Assembly: GCA_946800325.1 (NCBI GenBank)
Contig: CAMPEJ010000010.1
Location: forward strand, 186,001 to 250,000
Length of the DNA stretch: 64,000 nt
From: Luzula sylvatica
Lineage: Eukaryota; Streptophyta; Magnoliopsida; Poales; Juncaceae
Direction of reading: 5' to 3'
Shown here: positions 53,040-64,000 of the stretch, piece after piece
Layout: each line of letters begins with the position of its first letter
How positions within the stretch are numbered: the stretch's first letter is position 1
Made by a program: the position numbers and the translations under genes
Notes under the pieces: generated by a model
Told to the model about the DNA's origin: nothing
Databases searched by the model: none
The model's input: only the letters and a program-made list of their open reading frames with translations

Positions 53040-56000
53040 CAAGATTTTAACGCTTTGAGGAGTTCAAATAACGTGTTTTTATATCATTTGTATCGTATCT
53101 TTTAGTACATAACTTTTCACCAAATATCACAAACACTAAGAAAGTTTATTTTTCGATTCAAAACAAGATTTTAAAACTTTGAGGAGGTCAACTAACATGT
53201 TTTTAAATCATTTGTATTGTATCTTTTACTACATAACTTTTCACCAAATTTTTCAAACACTAAGAAAGTTTATTTTTCGATTCCAAACAAGATTTTAACG
53301 CTTTGAGGAGTTCAAATAATGTGTTTTTAGATCATTTGTATCGTATCTTTTACAACATAACTTTTCACCAAATTTCACAAACACTGAGAAAGTTTGTTTT
53401 TCGATTCAAAACAAGATTTTAACTCTTTGAGGAGTTCAAATAACGTGTTTTTAGATTATTTGTATCGTATCTTTTACTACATAACTTTTCACCAAATTTT
53501 ACAAACACTTAGAAAGTTTGTTTTTCGATTCAAAACAAGATTTTAACGCTTTGAGTAGTTCAAATAACCTGTTTTTAGATCATTTGTATCGTATCTTTTA
53601 CTATATAACTTTTCACCAAATTTCACAAACACTAAGAAAGTTTGTTTTTCGATTTCAAAACAAGATTTTAACGCTTTGAGGAGTTCAAATAACGTGTTTT
53701 TAGATCATTTGTATCGTATCTTTTAGTACATAACTTTTCACCAAATTTAACAAACACTAAGAAAGTTTGTTTTTCGATTCAAAACAAGATTTTAACTCTT
53801 TGAAGAGTTCAAATAACGTGTTTTTAGATCATTTGTATCGTATCTTTTACAACATAACTTTTCACCAAATTTCACAAACACTGGGAAAGTTTGTTTTTCG
53901 ATTCAAAACAAGATTTTAACTCTTTGAGGAGTTCAAATAACTTGTTTTTAGATCATTTGTATCGTATCTTTTACTACATAACTTTTCACCAAATTTTACA
54001 AACACTAAGAAAGTATGTTTTTCGATTTCAAAACAAGATTTTAACGCTTTGAGGAGTTCAAATAACGTGTTTTTATATCATTTGTATCGTATCTTTTAGT
54101 ACATAACTTTTCACCAAATATCACAAACACTAAGAAAGTTTGTTTTTCGATTCAAAACAAGATTTTAAAGCTTTGAGGAGTTCAACTAACATGTTTTTAA
54201 ATCATTTGTATCGTATCTTTTACTACATAACTTTTCACCAAATTTTTCAAACACTAAGAAAGTTTATTTTTCAATTCCAAACAAGATTTTAACGCTTTGA
54301 GGAGTTCAAATAATGTGTTTTTAGATCATTTGTATCGTATCTTTTACAACATAACTTTTCACCAAATTTCACAAACACTGAGAAAGTTTGTTTTTCGATT
54401 CAAAACAAGATTTTAACTCTTTGAGGAGTTCAAATAACGTGTTTTTAGATTATTTGTATCGTATCTTTTACTACATAACTTTTCACCAAATTTTACAAAC
54501 ACTTAGAAAGTTTGTTTTTCGATTCAAAACAAGATTTTAACGCTTTGAGTAGTTCAAATAACCTGTTTTTAGATCATTTGTATCGTATCTTTTACTATAT
54601 AACTTTTCACCAAATTTCACAAACACTAAGAAAGTTTGTTTTTCGATTTCAAAACAAGATTTTAACGCTTTGAGGAGTTCAAATAACGTGTTTTTAGATC
54701 ATTTGTATCGTATCTTTTAGTACATAACTTTTCACCAAATTTAACAAACACTAAGAAAGTTTGTTTTTCGATTCAAAACAAGATTTTAACTCTTTGAAGA
54801 GTTCAAATAACGTGTTTTTAGATCATTTGTATCGTATCTTTTACAACATAACTTTTCACCAAATTTCACAAACACTGGGAAAGTTTGTTTTTCGATTCAA
54901 AACAAGATTTTAACTCTTTGAGGAGTTCAAATAACTTGTTTTTAGATCATTTGTATCGTATCTTTTACTACATAACTTTTGACCAAATTTTACAAACACT
55001 AAGAAAGTATGTTTTTCGATTTCAAAACAAGATTTTAACGCTTTGAGGAGTTCAAATAACGTGTTTTTATATCATTTGTATCGTATCTTTTAGTACATAA
55101 CTTTTCACCAAATATCACAAACACTAAGAAAGTTTGTTTTTCGATTCAAAACAAGATTTTAAAGCTTTGAGGAGTTCAACTAACATGTTTTTAAATCATT
55201 TGTATCGTATCTTTTACTACATAACTTTTCACCAAATTTTTCAAACACTAAGAAAGTTTATTTTTCGATTCCAAACAAGATTTTAACGCTTTGAGGAGTT
55301 CAAATAATGTGTTTTTAGATCATTTGTATCGTATCTTTTACAACATAACTTTTCACCAAATTTCACAAACACTGAGAAAGTTTGTTTTTCGATTCAAAAC
55401 AAGATTTTAACTCTTTGAGGAGTTCAAATAACGTGTTTTTAGATTATTTGTATCGTATCTTTTACTACATAACTTTTCACCAAATTTTACAAACACTTAG
55501 AAAGTTTGTTTTTCGATTCAAAACAAGATTTTAACGCTTTGAGTAGTTCAAATAACCTGTTTTTAGATCATTTGTATCGTATCTTTTACTATATAACTTT
55601 TCACCAAATTTCACAAACACTAAGAAAGTTTGTTTTTCGATTTCAAAACAAGATTTTAACGCTTTGAGGAGTTCAAATAACGTGTTTTTAGATCATTTGT
55701 ATCGTATCTTTTAGTACATAACTTTTCACCAAATTTAACAAACACTAAGAAAGTTTGTTTTTCGATTCAAAACAAGATTTTAACTCTTTGAAGAGTTCAA
55801 ATAACGTGTTTTTAGATCATTTGTATCGTATCTTTTACAACATAACTTTTCACCAAATTTCACAAACACTGGGAAAGTTTGTTTTTCGATTCAAAACAAA
55901 ATTTTAACTCTTTGAGGAGTTCAAATAACTTGTTTTTAGATCATTTGTATCGTATCTTTTACTACATAACTTTTGACCAAATTTTACAAACACTAAGAAA

Positions 56001-56105
56001 GTATGTTTTTCGATTTCAAAACAAGATTTTAACGCTTTGAGGAGTTCAAATAACGTGTTTTTATATCATTTGTATCGTATCTTTTAGTACATAACTTTTC
56101 ACCAA
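53040..56105 (+). repeat. 994-bp, 8-monomer higher-order repeat, about three copies
   Basis: CACTGGGAAAG occurs at 53,881, 54,875 and 55,869 and AAATTTAACAAAC at matching points, each 994 bp apart (8 x 124 plus 2, from 125-bp monomers). In the phase used here units start at 53,718, 54,712 and 55,706; similarity extends left to about 53,040 and stops near 56,105, where AAATTCCAC replaces the expected AAATATCAC. Copies 2 and 3 share CTTTTGACC; copy 1 does not, giving an order of duplication. Confidence 0.9.
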
Positions 56106-57195
56106 ATTCCACAAACACTAAGAAAGTTTGTTTTTCGATTCAAAACAAGATTTTAACGCTTTGAGGAGTTCAAATAACATGTTTTTAGATCATTTGTATC
56201 GTATCTTTTACTACATAACTTTTCACCAAATTTCACAAATACTAAGAAAGTTTGTTTTCCGATTCAAAACAAGATTTTAACGCTTTGAGGAGTTCAAATA
56301 ACGGGTTTTTAGATCATTTGTATCGTATCTTTTACTACATAACTTTTCACCAAATTTCACAAACACTAAGAAAGTTTGTTTTTCGATTCAAAACAAGATT
56401 TTAACGCTTTGAGGAGTTCAAATAACGTGTTTTTAGATCATTTGTATCATATCTTTTAGTACATAACTTTTCACCAAATTTTACAATCACTAAGAAAGTT
56501 TGTTTTTCGATTCAAAACAAGATTTTATCACTTTGAGGAGTTCAAATAACGTGTTGTTAGATCATTTGTATCGTATCTTTTACTATATAACTTTTCACCA
56601 AATTTCACAAACACTGAGAAAGTTTGTTTTTCGATTCAAAACCAGATTTTAACTCTTTGAAGAGTTCAAATAACGTGTTTTTAGATCATTTGTATCGTAT
56701 CTTTTACAACATAACTTTTCACCAAATTTCACAAACATTGAGAAAGTTTGTTTTTCGATTCAAAACAAGATTTTAACTCTTTGAGGAGTTCAAATAACTT
56801 GTTTTTAGATCATTTGTATCGTATCTTTTACTACATAACTTTTCACCAAATTTTGCAAACACTAAGAAAGTATGTTTTTCGATTTCAAAACAAGATTTTA
56901 ACGCTTTGAGGAGTTCAAATAACGTGTTTTTATATCATTTGTATCGTATCTTTTAGTACATAACTTTTCACCAAATTCCACAAACACTAAGAAAGTTTGT
57001 TTTTCGATTCAAAACAAGATTTTAACGCTTTGAGGAGTTCAAATAACATGTTTTTAGATCATTTGTATCGTATCTTTTACTACATAACTTTTCACCAAAT
57101 TTCACAAATACTAAGAAAGTTTGTTTTCCGATTCAAAACAAGATTTTAACGCTTTGAGGAGTTCAAATAACGGGTTTTTAGATCATTTGTATCGT

Positions 57196-59305
57196 ATCTT
57201 TTACTACATAACTTTTCACCAAATTTCACAAACACTAAGAAAGTTTGTTTTTCGATTCAAAACAAGATTTTAACGCTTTGAGGAGTTCAAATAACGTGTT
57301 TTTAGATCATTTGTATCATATCTTTTAGTACATAACTTTTCACCAAATTTTACAATCACTAAGAAAGTTTGTTTTTCGATTCAAAACAAGATTTTATCAC
57401 TTTGAGGAGTTCAAATAACGTGTTGTTAGATCATTTGTATCGTATCTTTTACTATATAACTTTTCACCAAATTTCACAAACACTAAGAAATTTGTTTTTC
57501 GATTCAAAACAAGATTTTAACGCATTGAGGAGTTCAAATAACGTGTTTTTAGATCATTTGTATCGTATCTTTTACTATATAACTTTTCACCAAATTTCAC
57601 AAACACTAAGAAAGTTTGTTTTTCGATTTCAAACAAGATTTTAACGCTTTGAGGAGTTCAAATAATGTGTTTTTAGATCATTTGTATCGTATCTTTTACA
57701 ACATAACTTTTCACCAAATTTCACAAACACTGAGAAAGTTTGTTTTTCGATTCAAAACAAGATTTTAACTCATTGAGGAGTTCAAATAACGTGTTTTTAG
57801 ATTATTTGTATCGTATCTTTTACTACATAACTTTTCACAAAATTTTACAAACACTTAGAAAGTTTGTTTTTCGATTCAAAACAAGATTTTAACGCTTTGA
57901 GTAGTTCAAATAACCTGTTTTTAGATCATTTGTATCGTATCTTTTACTACATAACTTTTCACCAAATTTTACAAACACTAAGAAAGTTTGTTTTTCGATT
58001 TCAAAACAAGATTTTAACGCTTTGAGGAGTTCAAATAACGTGTTTTTATATCATTTGTATCGTATCTTTTAGTACATAACTTTTCACCAAATATCACAAA
58101 CGCTAAGAAAGTTTGTTTTTCGATTCAAAACAAGATTTTAAAGCTTTGAGGAGTTCAACTAACATGTTTTTAAATCATTTGTATCGTATCTTTTACTACA
58201 TAACTTTTCACCAAATTTTTCAAACACTAAGAAAGTTTATTTTTCGATTCCAAACAAGATATTAACGCTTTGAGGAGTTCAAATAATGTGTTTTTAGATC
58301 ATTTGTATCGTATCTTTTACAACATAACTTTTCACCAAATTTCACAAACACTGAGAAAGTTTGTTTTTCGATTCAAAACAAGATTTTAACTCTTTGAGGA
58401 GTTCAAATAACGTGTTTTTAGATTATTTGTATCGTATCTTTTACTACATAACTTTTCACCAAATTTTACAAACACTTAGAAAGTTTGTTTTTCGATTCAA
58501 AACAAGATTTTAACGCTTTGAGTAGTTCAAATAACCTGTTTTTAGATCATTTGTATCGTATCTTTTACTATATAACTTTTCACCAAATTTCACAAAAACT
58601 AAGAAAGTTTGTTTTTCGATTTCAAAACAAGATTTTAACGCTTTGAGGAGTTCAAATAACGTGTTTTTAGATCATTTGTATCGTATCTTTTAGTACATAA
58701 CTTTTCACCAAATTTAACAAACACTAAGAAAGTTTGTTTTTCGATTCAAAACAAGATTTTAACTCTTTGAAGAGTTCAAATAACGTGTTTTTAGATCATT
58801 TGTATCGTATCTTTTACAACATAACTTTTCACGAAATTTCACAAACACTGGGAAAGTTTGTTTTTCGATTCAAAACAAGATTTTAACTCTTTGAGGAGTT
58901 CAAATAACTTGTTTTTAGATCATTTGTATCGTATCTTTTACTACATAACTTTTCACCAAATTTTCCAAACACTAAGAAAGTATGTTTTTCGATTTCAAAA
59001 CAAGATTTTAACGCTTTGAGGAGTTCAAATAACGTGTTTTTATATCATTTGTATCGTATCTTTTAGTACATAACTTTTCACCAAATTCCACAAACACTAA
59101 GAAAGTTTGTTTTTCGATTCAAAACAAGATTTTAACGCTTTGAGGAGTTCAAATAACATGTTTTTAGATCATTTGTATCGTATCTTTTACTACATAACTT
59201 TTCACCAAATTTCACAAATACTAAGAAAGTTTGTTTTCCGATTCAAAACAAGATTTTAACGCTTTGAGGAGTTCAAATAACGGGTTTTTAGATCATTTGT
59301 ATCGT
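57196..59305 (+). repeat. 2,110-bp, 17-monomer block related to the right-edge repeat
   Basis: Has the same variant order as the 2,235-bp units that follow, but is one monomer (125 bp) shorter and carries private variants such as CACAAACGCTAAG near 58,100, GATATTAACGC near 58,258 and TTTTCACGAAATTTC near 58,831. It is the older relative from which the right-edge units seem to have grown. Confidence 0.8.
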
Positions 59306-62300
59306 ATCTTTTACTACATACCTTTTCACCAAATTTCACAAACACTAAGAAAGTTTGTTTTTCGATTCAAAACAAGATTTTAACGCTTTGAGGAGTTCAA
59401 ATAACGTGTTTTTAGATCATTTGTATCATATCTTTTAGTACATAACTTTTCACCAAATTTTACAATCACTAAGAAAGTTTGTTTTTCGATTCAAAACAAG
59501 ATTTTATCACATTGAGGAGTTCAAATAACGTGTTGTTAGATCATTTGTATCGTATCTTTTACTATATAACTTTTCACCAAATTTCACAAACACTAAGAAA
59601 TTTGTTTTTCGATTCAAAACAAGATTTTAACGCATTGAGGAGTTCAAATAACGTGTTTTTAGATCATTTGTATCGTATCTTTTACTATATAACTTTTCAC
59701 CAAATTTCACAAACACTAAGAAAGTTTGTTTTTCGATTTCAAACAAGATTTTAACGCTTTGAGGAGTTCAAATAATGTGTTTTTAGATCATTTGTATCGT
59801 ATCTTTTACAACATAACTTTTCACCAAATTTCACAAACACTGAGAAAGTTTGTTTTTCGATTCAAAACAAGATTTTAACTCTTTGAGGAGTTCAAATAAC
59901 GTGTTTTTAGATTATTTGTATCGTATCTTTTACTACATAACTTTTCACCAAATTTTACAAACACTTAGAAAGTTTGTTTTTCGATTCAAAACAAGATTTT
60001 AACGCTTTGAGTAGTTCAAATAACCTGTTTTTAGATCATTTGTATCGTATCTTTTACTACATAACTTTTCACCAAATTTTACAAACACTAAGAAAGTTTG
60101 TTTTTCGATTTCAAAACAAGATTTTAACGCTTTGAGGAGTTCAAATAACGTGTTTTTATATCATTTGTATCGTTTCTTTTAGTACATAACTTTTCACCAA
60201 ATATCACAAACACTAAGAAAGTTTGTTTTTCGATTCAAAACAAGATTTTAAAGCTTTGAGGAGTTCAACTAACATGTTTTTAAATCATTTGTATCGTATC
60301 TTTTACTACATAACTTTTCACCAAATTTTACAAACACTAAGAAAGTTTGTTTTTCGATTTCAAAACAAGATTTTAACGCTTTGAGGAGTTCAAATAACGT
60401 GTTTTTATATCATTTGTATCGTATCTTTTAGTACATAACTTTTCACCAAATATCACAAACACTAAGAAAGTTTATTTTTCGATTCCAAACAAGATTTTAA
60501 CGCTTTGAGGAGTTCAAATAATGTGTTTTTAGATCATTTGTATCGTATCTTTTACAACATAACTTTTCACCAAATTTCACAAAGACTGAGAAAGTTTGTT
60601 TTTCGATTCAAAACAAGATTTTAACTCTTTGAGGAGTTCAAATAACGTGTTTTTAGATTATTTGTATCGTATCTTTTACTACATAACTTTTCACCAAATT
60701 TTACAAACACTTAGAAAGTTTGTTTTTCGATTCAAAACAAGATTTTAACGCTTTGAGTAGTTCAAATAACCTATTTTTAGATCATTTGTATCGTATCTTT
60801 TACTATATAACTTTTCACCAAATTTCACAAACACTAAGAAAGTTTGTTTTTCGATTTCAAAACAAGATTTTAACGCTTTGAGGAGTCCAAATAACGTGTT
60901 TTTAGATCATTTGTATCGTATCTTTTAGTACATAACTTTTCACCAAATTTAACAAACACTAAGAAAGTTTGTTTTTCGATTCAAAACAAGATTTTAACTC
61001 TTTGAAGAGTTCAAATAACGTGTTTTTAGATCATTTGTATCGTATCTTTTACAACATAACTTTTCACCAAATTTCACAAACACTGAGAAAGTTTGTTTTT
61101 CGATTCAAAACAAGATTTTAACTCTTTGAGGAGTTCAAATAACTTGTTTTTAGATCATTTGTATCGTATCTTTTACTACATAACTTTTCACCAAATTTTA
61201 CAAACACTAAGAAAGTATGTTTTTCGATTTCAAAACAAGATTTTAACGCTTCGAGGAGTTCAAATAACGTGTTTTTATATCATTTGTATCGTATCTTTTA
61301 GTACATAACTTTTCACCAAATTCCACAAACACTAAGAAAGTTTGTTTTTCGATTCAAAACAAGATTTTAACGCTTTGAGGAGTTCAAATAACATGTTTTT
61401 AGATCATTTGTATCGTATCTTTTACTACATAACTTTTCACCAAATTTCACAAATACTAAGAAAGTTTGTTTTCCGATTCAAAACAAGATTTTAACGCTTT
61501 GAGGAGTTCAAATAACGGGTTTTTAGATCATTTGTATCGTATCTTTTACTACATACCTTTTCACCAAATTTCACAAACACTAAGAAAGTTTGTTTTTCGA
61601 TTCAAAACAAGATTTTAACGCTTTGAGGAGTTCAAATAACGTGTTTTTAGATCATTTGTATCATATCTTTTAGTACATAACTTTTCACCAAATTTTACAA
61701 TCACTAAGAAAGTTTGTTTTTCGATTCAAAACAAGATTTTATCACTTTGAGGAGTTCAAATAACGTGTTGTTAGATCATTTGTATCGTATCTTTTACTAT
61801 ATAACTTTTCACCAAATTTCACAAACACTAAGAAATTTGTTTTTCGATTCAAAACAAGATTTTAACGCATTGAGGAGTTCAAATAACGTGTTTTTAGATC
61901 ATTTGTATCGTATCTTTTACTATATAACTTTTCACCAAATTTCACAAACACTAAGAAAGTTTGTTTTTCGATTTCAAACAAGATTTTAACGCTTTGAGGA
62001 GTTCAAATAATGTGTTTTTAGATCATTTGTATCGTATCTTTTACAACATAACTTTTCACCAAATTTCACAAACACTGAGAAAGTTTGTTTTTCGATTCAA
62101 AACAAGATTTTAACTCTTTGAGGAGTTCAAATAACGTGTTTTTAGATTATTTGTATCGTATCTTTTACTACATAACTTTTCACCAAATTTTACAAACACT
62201 TAGAAAGTTTGTTTTTCGATTCAAAACAAGATTTTAACGCTTTGAGTAGTTCAAATAACCTGTTTTTAGATCATTTGTATCGTATCTTTTACTACATAAC

Positions 62301-64000
62301 TTTTCACCAAATTTTACAAACACTAAGAAAGTTTGTTTTTCGATTTCAAAACAAGATTTTAACGCTTTGAGGAGTTCAAATAACGTGTTTTTATATCATT
62401 TGTATCGTTTCTTTTAGTACATAACTTTTCACCAAATATCACAAACACTAAGAAAGTTTGTTTTTCGATTCAAAACAAGATTTTAAAGCTTTGAGGAGTT
62501 CAACTAACATGTTTTTAAATCATTTGTATCGTATCTTTTACTACATAACTTTTCACCAAATTTTACAAACACTAAGAAAGTTTGTTTTTCGATTTCAAAA
62601 CAAGATTTTAACGCTTTGAGGAGTTCAAATAACGTGTTTTTATATCATTTGTATCGTATCTTTTAGTACATAACTTTTCACCAAATATCACAAACACTAA
62701 GAAAGTTTATTTTTCGATTCCAAACAAGATTTTAACGCTTTGAGGAGTTCAAATAATGTGTTTTTAGATCATTTGTATCGTATCTTTTACAACATAACTT
62801 TTCACCAAATTTCACAAAGACTGAGAAAGTTTGTTTTTCGATTCAAAACAAGATTTTAACTCTTTGAGGAGTTCAAATAACGTGTTTTTAGATTATTTGT
62901 ATCGTATCTTTTACTACATAACTTTTCACCAAATTTTACAAACACTTAGAAAGTTTGTTTTTCGATTCAAAACAAGATTTTAACGCTTTGAGTAGTTCAA
63001 ATAACCTATTTTTAGATCATTTGTATCGTATCTTTTACTATATAACTTTTCACCAAATTTCACAAACACTAAGAAAGTTTGTTTTTCGATTTCAAAACAA
63101 GATTTTAACGCTTTGAGGAGTCCAAATAACGTGTTTTTAGATCATTTGTATCGTATCTTTTAGTACATAACTTTTCACCAAATTTAACAAACACTAAGAA
63201 AGTTTGTTTTTCGATTCAAAACAAGATTTTAACTCTTTGAAGAGTTCAAATAACGTGTTTTTAGATCATTTGTATCGTATCTTTTACAACATAACTTTTC
63301 ACCAAATTTCACAAACACTGAGAAAGTTTGTTTTTCGATTCAAAACAAGATTTTAACTCTTTGAGGAGTTCAAATAACTTGTTTTTAGATCATTTGTATC
63401 GTATCTTTTACTACATAACTTTTCACCAAATTTTACAAACACTAAGAAAGTATGTTTTTCGATTTCAAAACAAGATTTTAACGCTTCGAGGAGTTCAAAT
63501 AACGTGTTTTTATATCATTTGTATCGTATCTTTTAGTACATAACTTTTCACCAAATTCCACAAACACTAAGAAAGTTTGTTTTTCGATTCAAAACAAGAT
63601 TTTAACGCTTTGAGGAGTTCAAATAACATGTTTTTAGATCATTTGTATCGTATCTTTTACTACATAACTTTTCACCAAATTTCACAAATACTAAGAAAGT
63701 TTGTTTTCCGATTCAAAACAAGATTTTAACGCTTTGAGGAGTTCAAATAACGGGTTTTTAGATCATTTGTATCGTATCTTTTACTACATACCTTTTCACC
63801 AAATTTCACAAACACTAAGAAAGTTTGTTTTTCGATTCAAAACAAGATTTTAACGCTTTGAGGAGTTCAAATAACGTGTTTTTAGATCATTTGTATCATA
63901 TCTTTTAGTACATAACTTTTCACCAAATTTTACAATCACTAAGAAAGTTTGTTTTTCGATTCAAAACAAGATTTTATCACTTTGAGGAGTTCAAATAACG
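59306..64000 (+). repeat. 2,235-bp, 18-monomer higher-order repeat running off the window
   Basis: Units start at 59,306, 61,541 and 63,776, the last cut by the window end. Shared private variants at exactly 2,235 bp spacing include ACATACCTTTTC (first bases), TATCGTTTCTTTTAG, CACAAAGACTGAG, AACCTATTTTTAG, GAGGAGTCCAAAT and GCTTCGAGGAG. One difference noticed is ATCACATTGAGG in unit 1 against ATCACTTTGAGG in unit 2. The repeat probably continues past 64,000. Confidence 0.92.

Larger units (their letters stand above)
25675..64000 (+). repeat. Satellite array, right arm (~124-bp monomer)
   Basis: The same monomer in the same orientation resumes after the LTR and continues to the window edge, about 309 copies. 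No further insertion, gene or unrelated sequence interrupts it. Its internal organisation differs by segment; the higher-order blocks are listed separately. Segments not covered by those entries (25,889-29,486, 39,399-45,227, 47,208-53,040 and 56,105-57,195) contain the same monomer variants in shorter or mixed orders. Confidence 0.98.

Noticed and set aside
1..64000. CENP-B box, telomere repeat, rRNA or tRNA genes
   Set aside because: I looked for these by eye. There is no CENP-B box-like word in the monomer, no TTTAGGG run, and no rRNA or tRNA-like segment in the LTR or array.

Overview
The window is almost entirely one tandem satellite DNA. A roughly 124-bp, AT-rich monomer (about 28% G+C in the consensus I counted) runs head-to-tail in one orientation from base 1 to base 64,000, about 500 copies. 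It is interrupted once, at 24,090-25,669, by a 1,580-bp insertion with the hallmarks of a solo LTR of a retrotransposon: TG...CA ends within TGATG/CATCA, and a 5-bp TTCAC target duplication. I see no credible protein-coding gene, rRNA, tRNA or CRISPR array. The setting suggests nuclear heterochromatin of a eukaryote, most likely a flowering plant. Reasons: a long homogenised array with higher-order repeats (HORs), an LTR with a plant-consensus TATAAATA and pyrimidine-rich leader on one strand, and variants that look like decay of methylated CpG. Centromeric or pericentromeric location is plausible but not shown by sequence alone. I cannot name the species.

Layout. (1) 1-24,089: monomers arranged in a family of related HOR blocks. 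Two nearly identical 3,100-bp (25-monomer) units are followed by related blocks of 2,852, 3,968, 3,595 and 5,457 bp (23, 32, 29 and 44 monomers), then the start of an 18-monomer block. (2) 24,090-25,669: the solo LTR, holding twelve palindromic TCCGTT-NN-AACGGA-type boxes, a TATA motif bracketed by an 11-bp inverted repeat, a GA/CT tract and hairpin-forming direct repeats. (3) 25,670-29,486: the same satellite resumes in exact register. (4) 29,487-39,398: four tandem, nearly identical 2,478-bp (20-monomer) units. (5) 39,399-53,040: mixed HORs, including an exact 990-bp tandem duplication, a 57-bp truncated monomer and traces of a roughly 6.6-kb superunit. (6) about 53,040-56,105: a 994-bp (8-monomer) HOR repeated three times. 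(7) 57,196-64,000: a 2,110-bp block, then 2,235-bp (18-monomer) units running off the right edge.

Together these describe an array growing by repeated unequal exchange at several scales. Monomer length variants (57, 123, 124, 125 and 126 bp) and diagnostic substitutions let individual exchanges be placed. The retroelement landed after the surrounding HOR pattern existed: removing it plus one TTCAC restores a normal monomer, and the flanking diagnostic variants continue in the expected order. Nothing in the satellite is under visible coding constraint. The most unusual structure is the helically spaced palindrome array inside the LTR, followed by the overlapping dyads inside every monomer.
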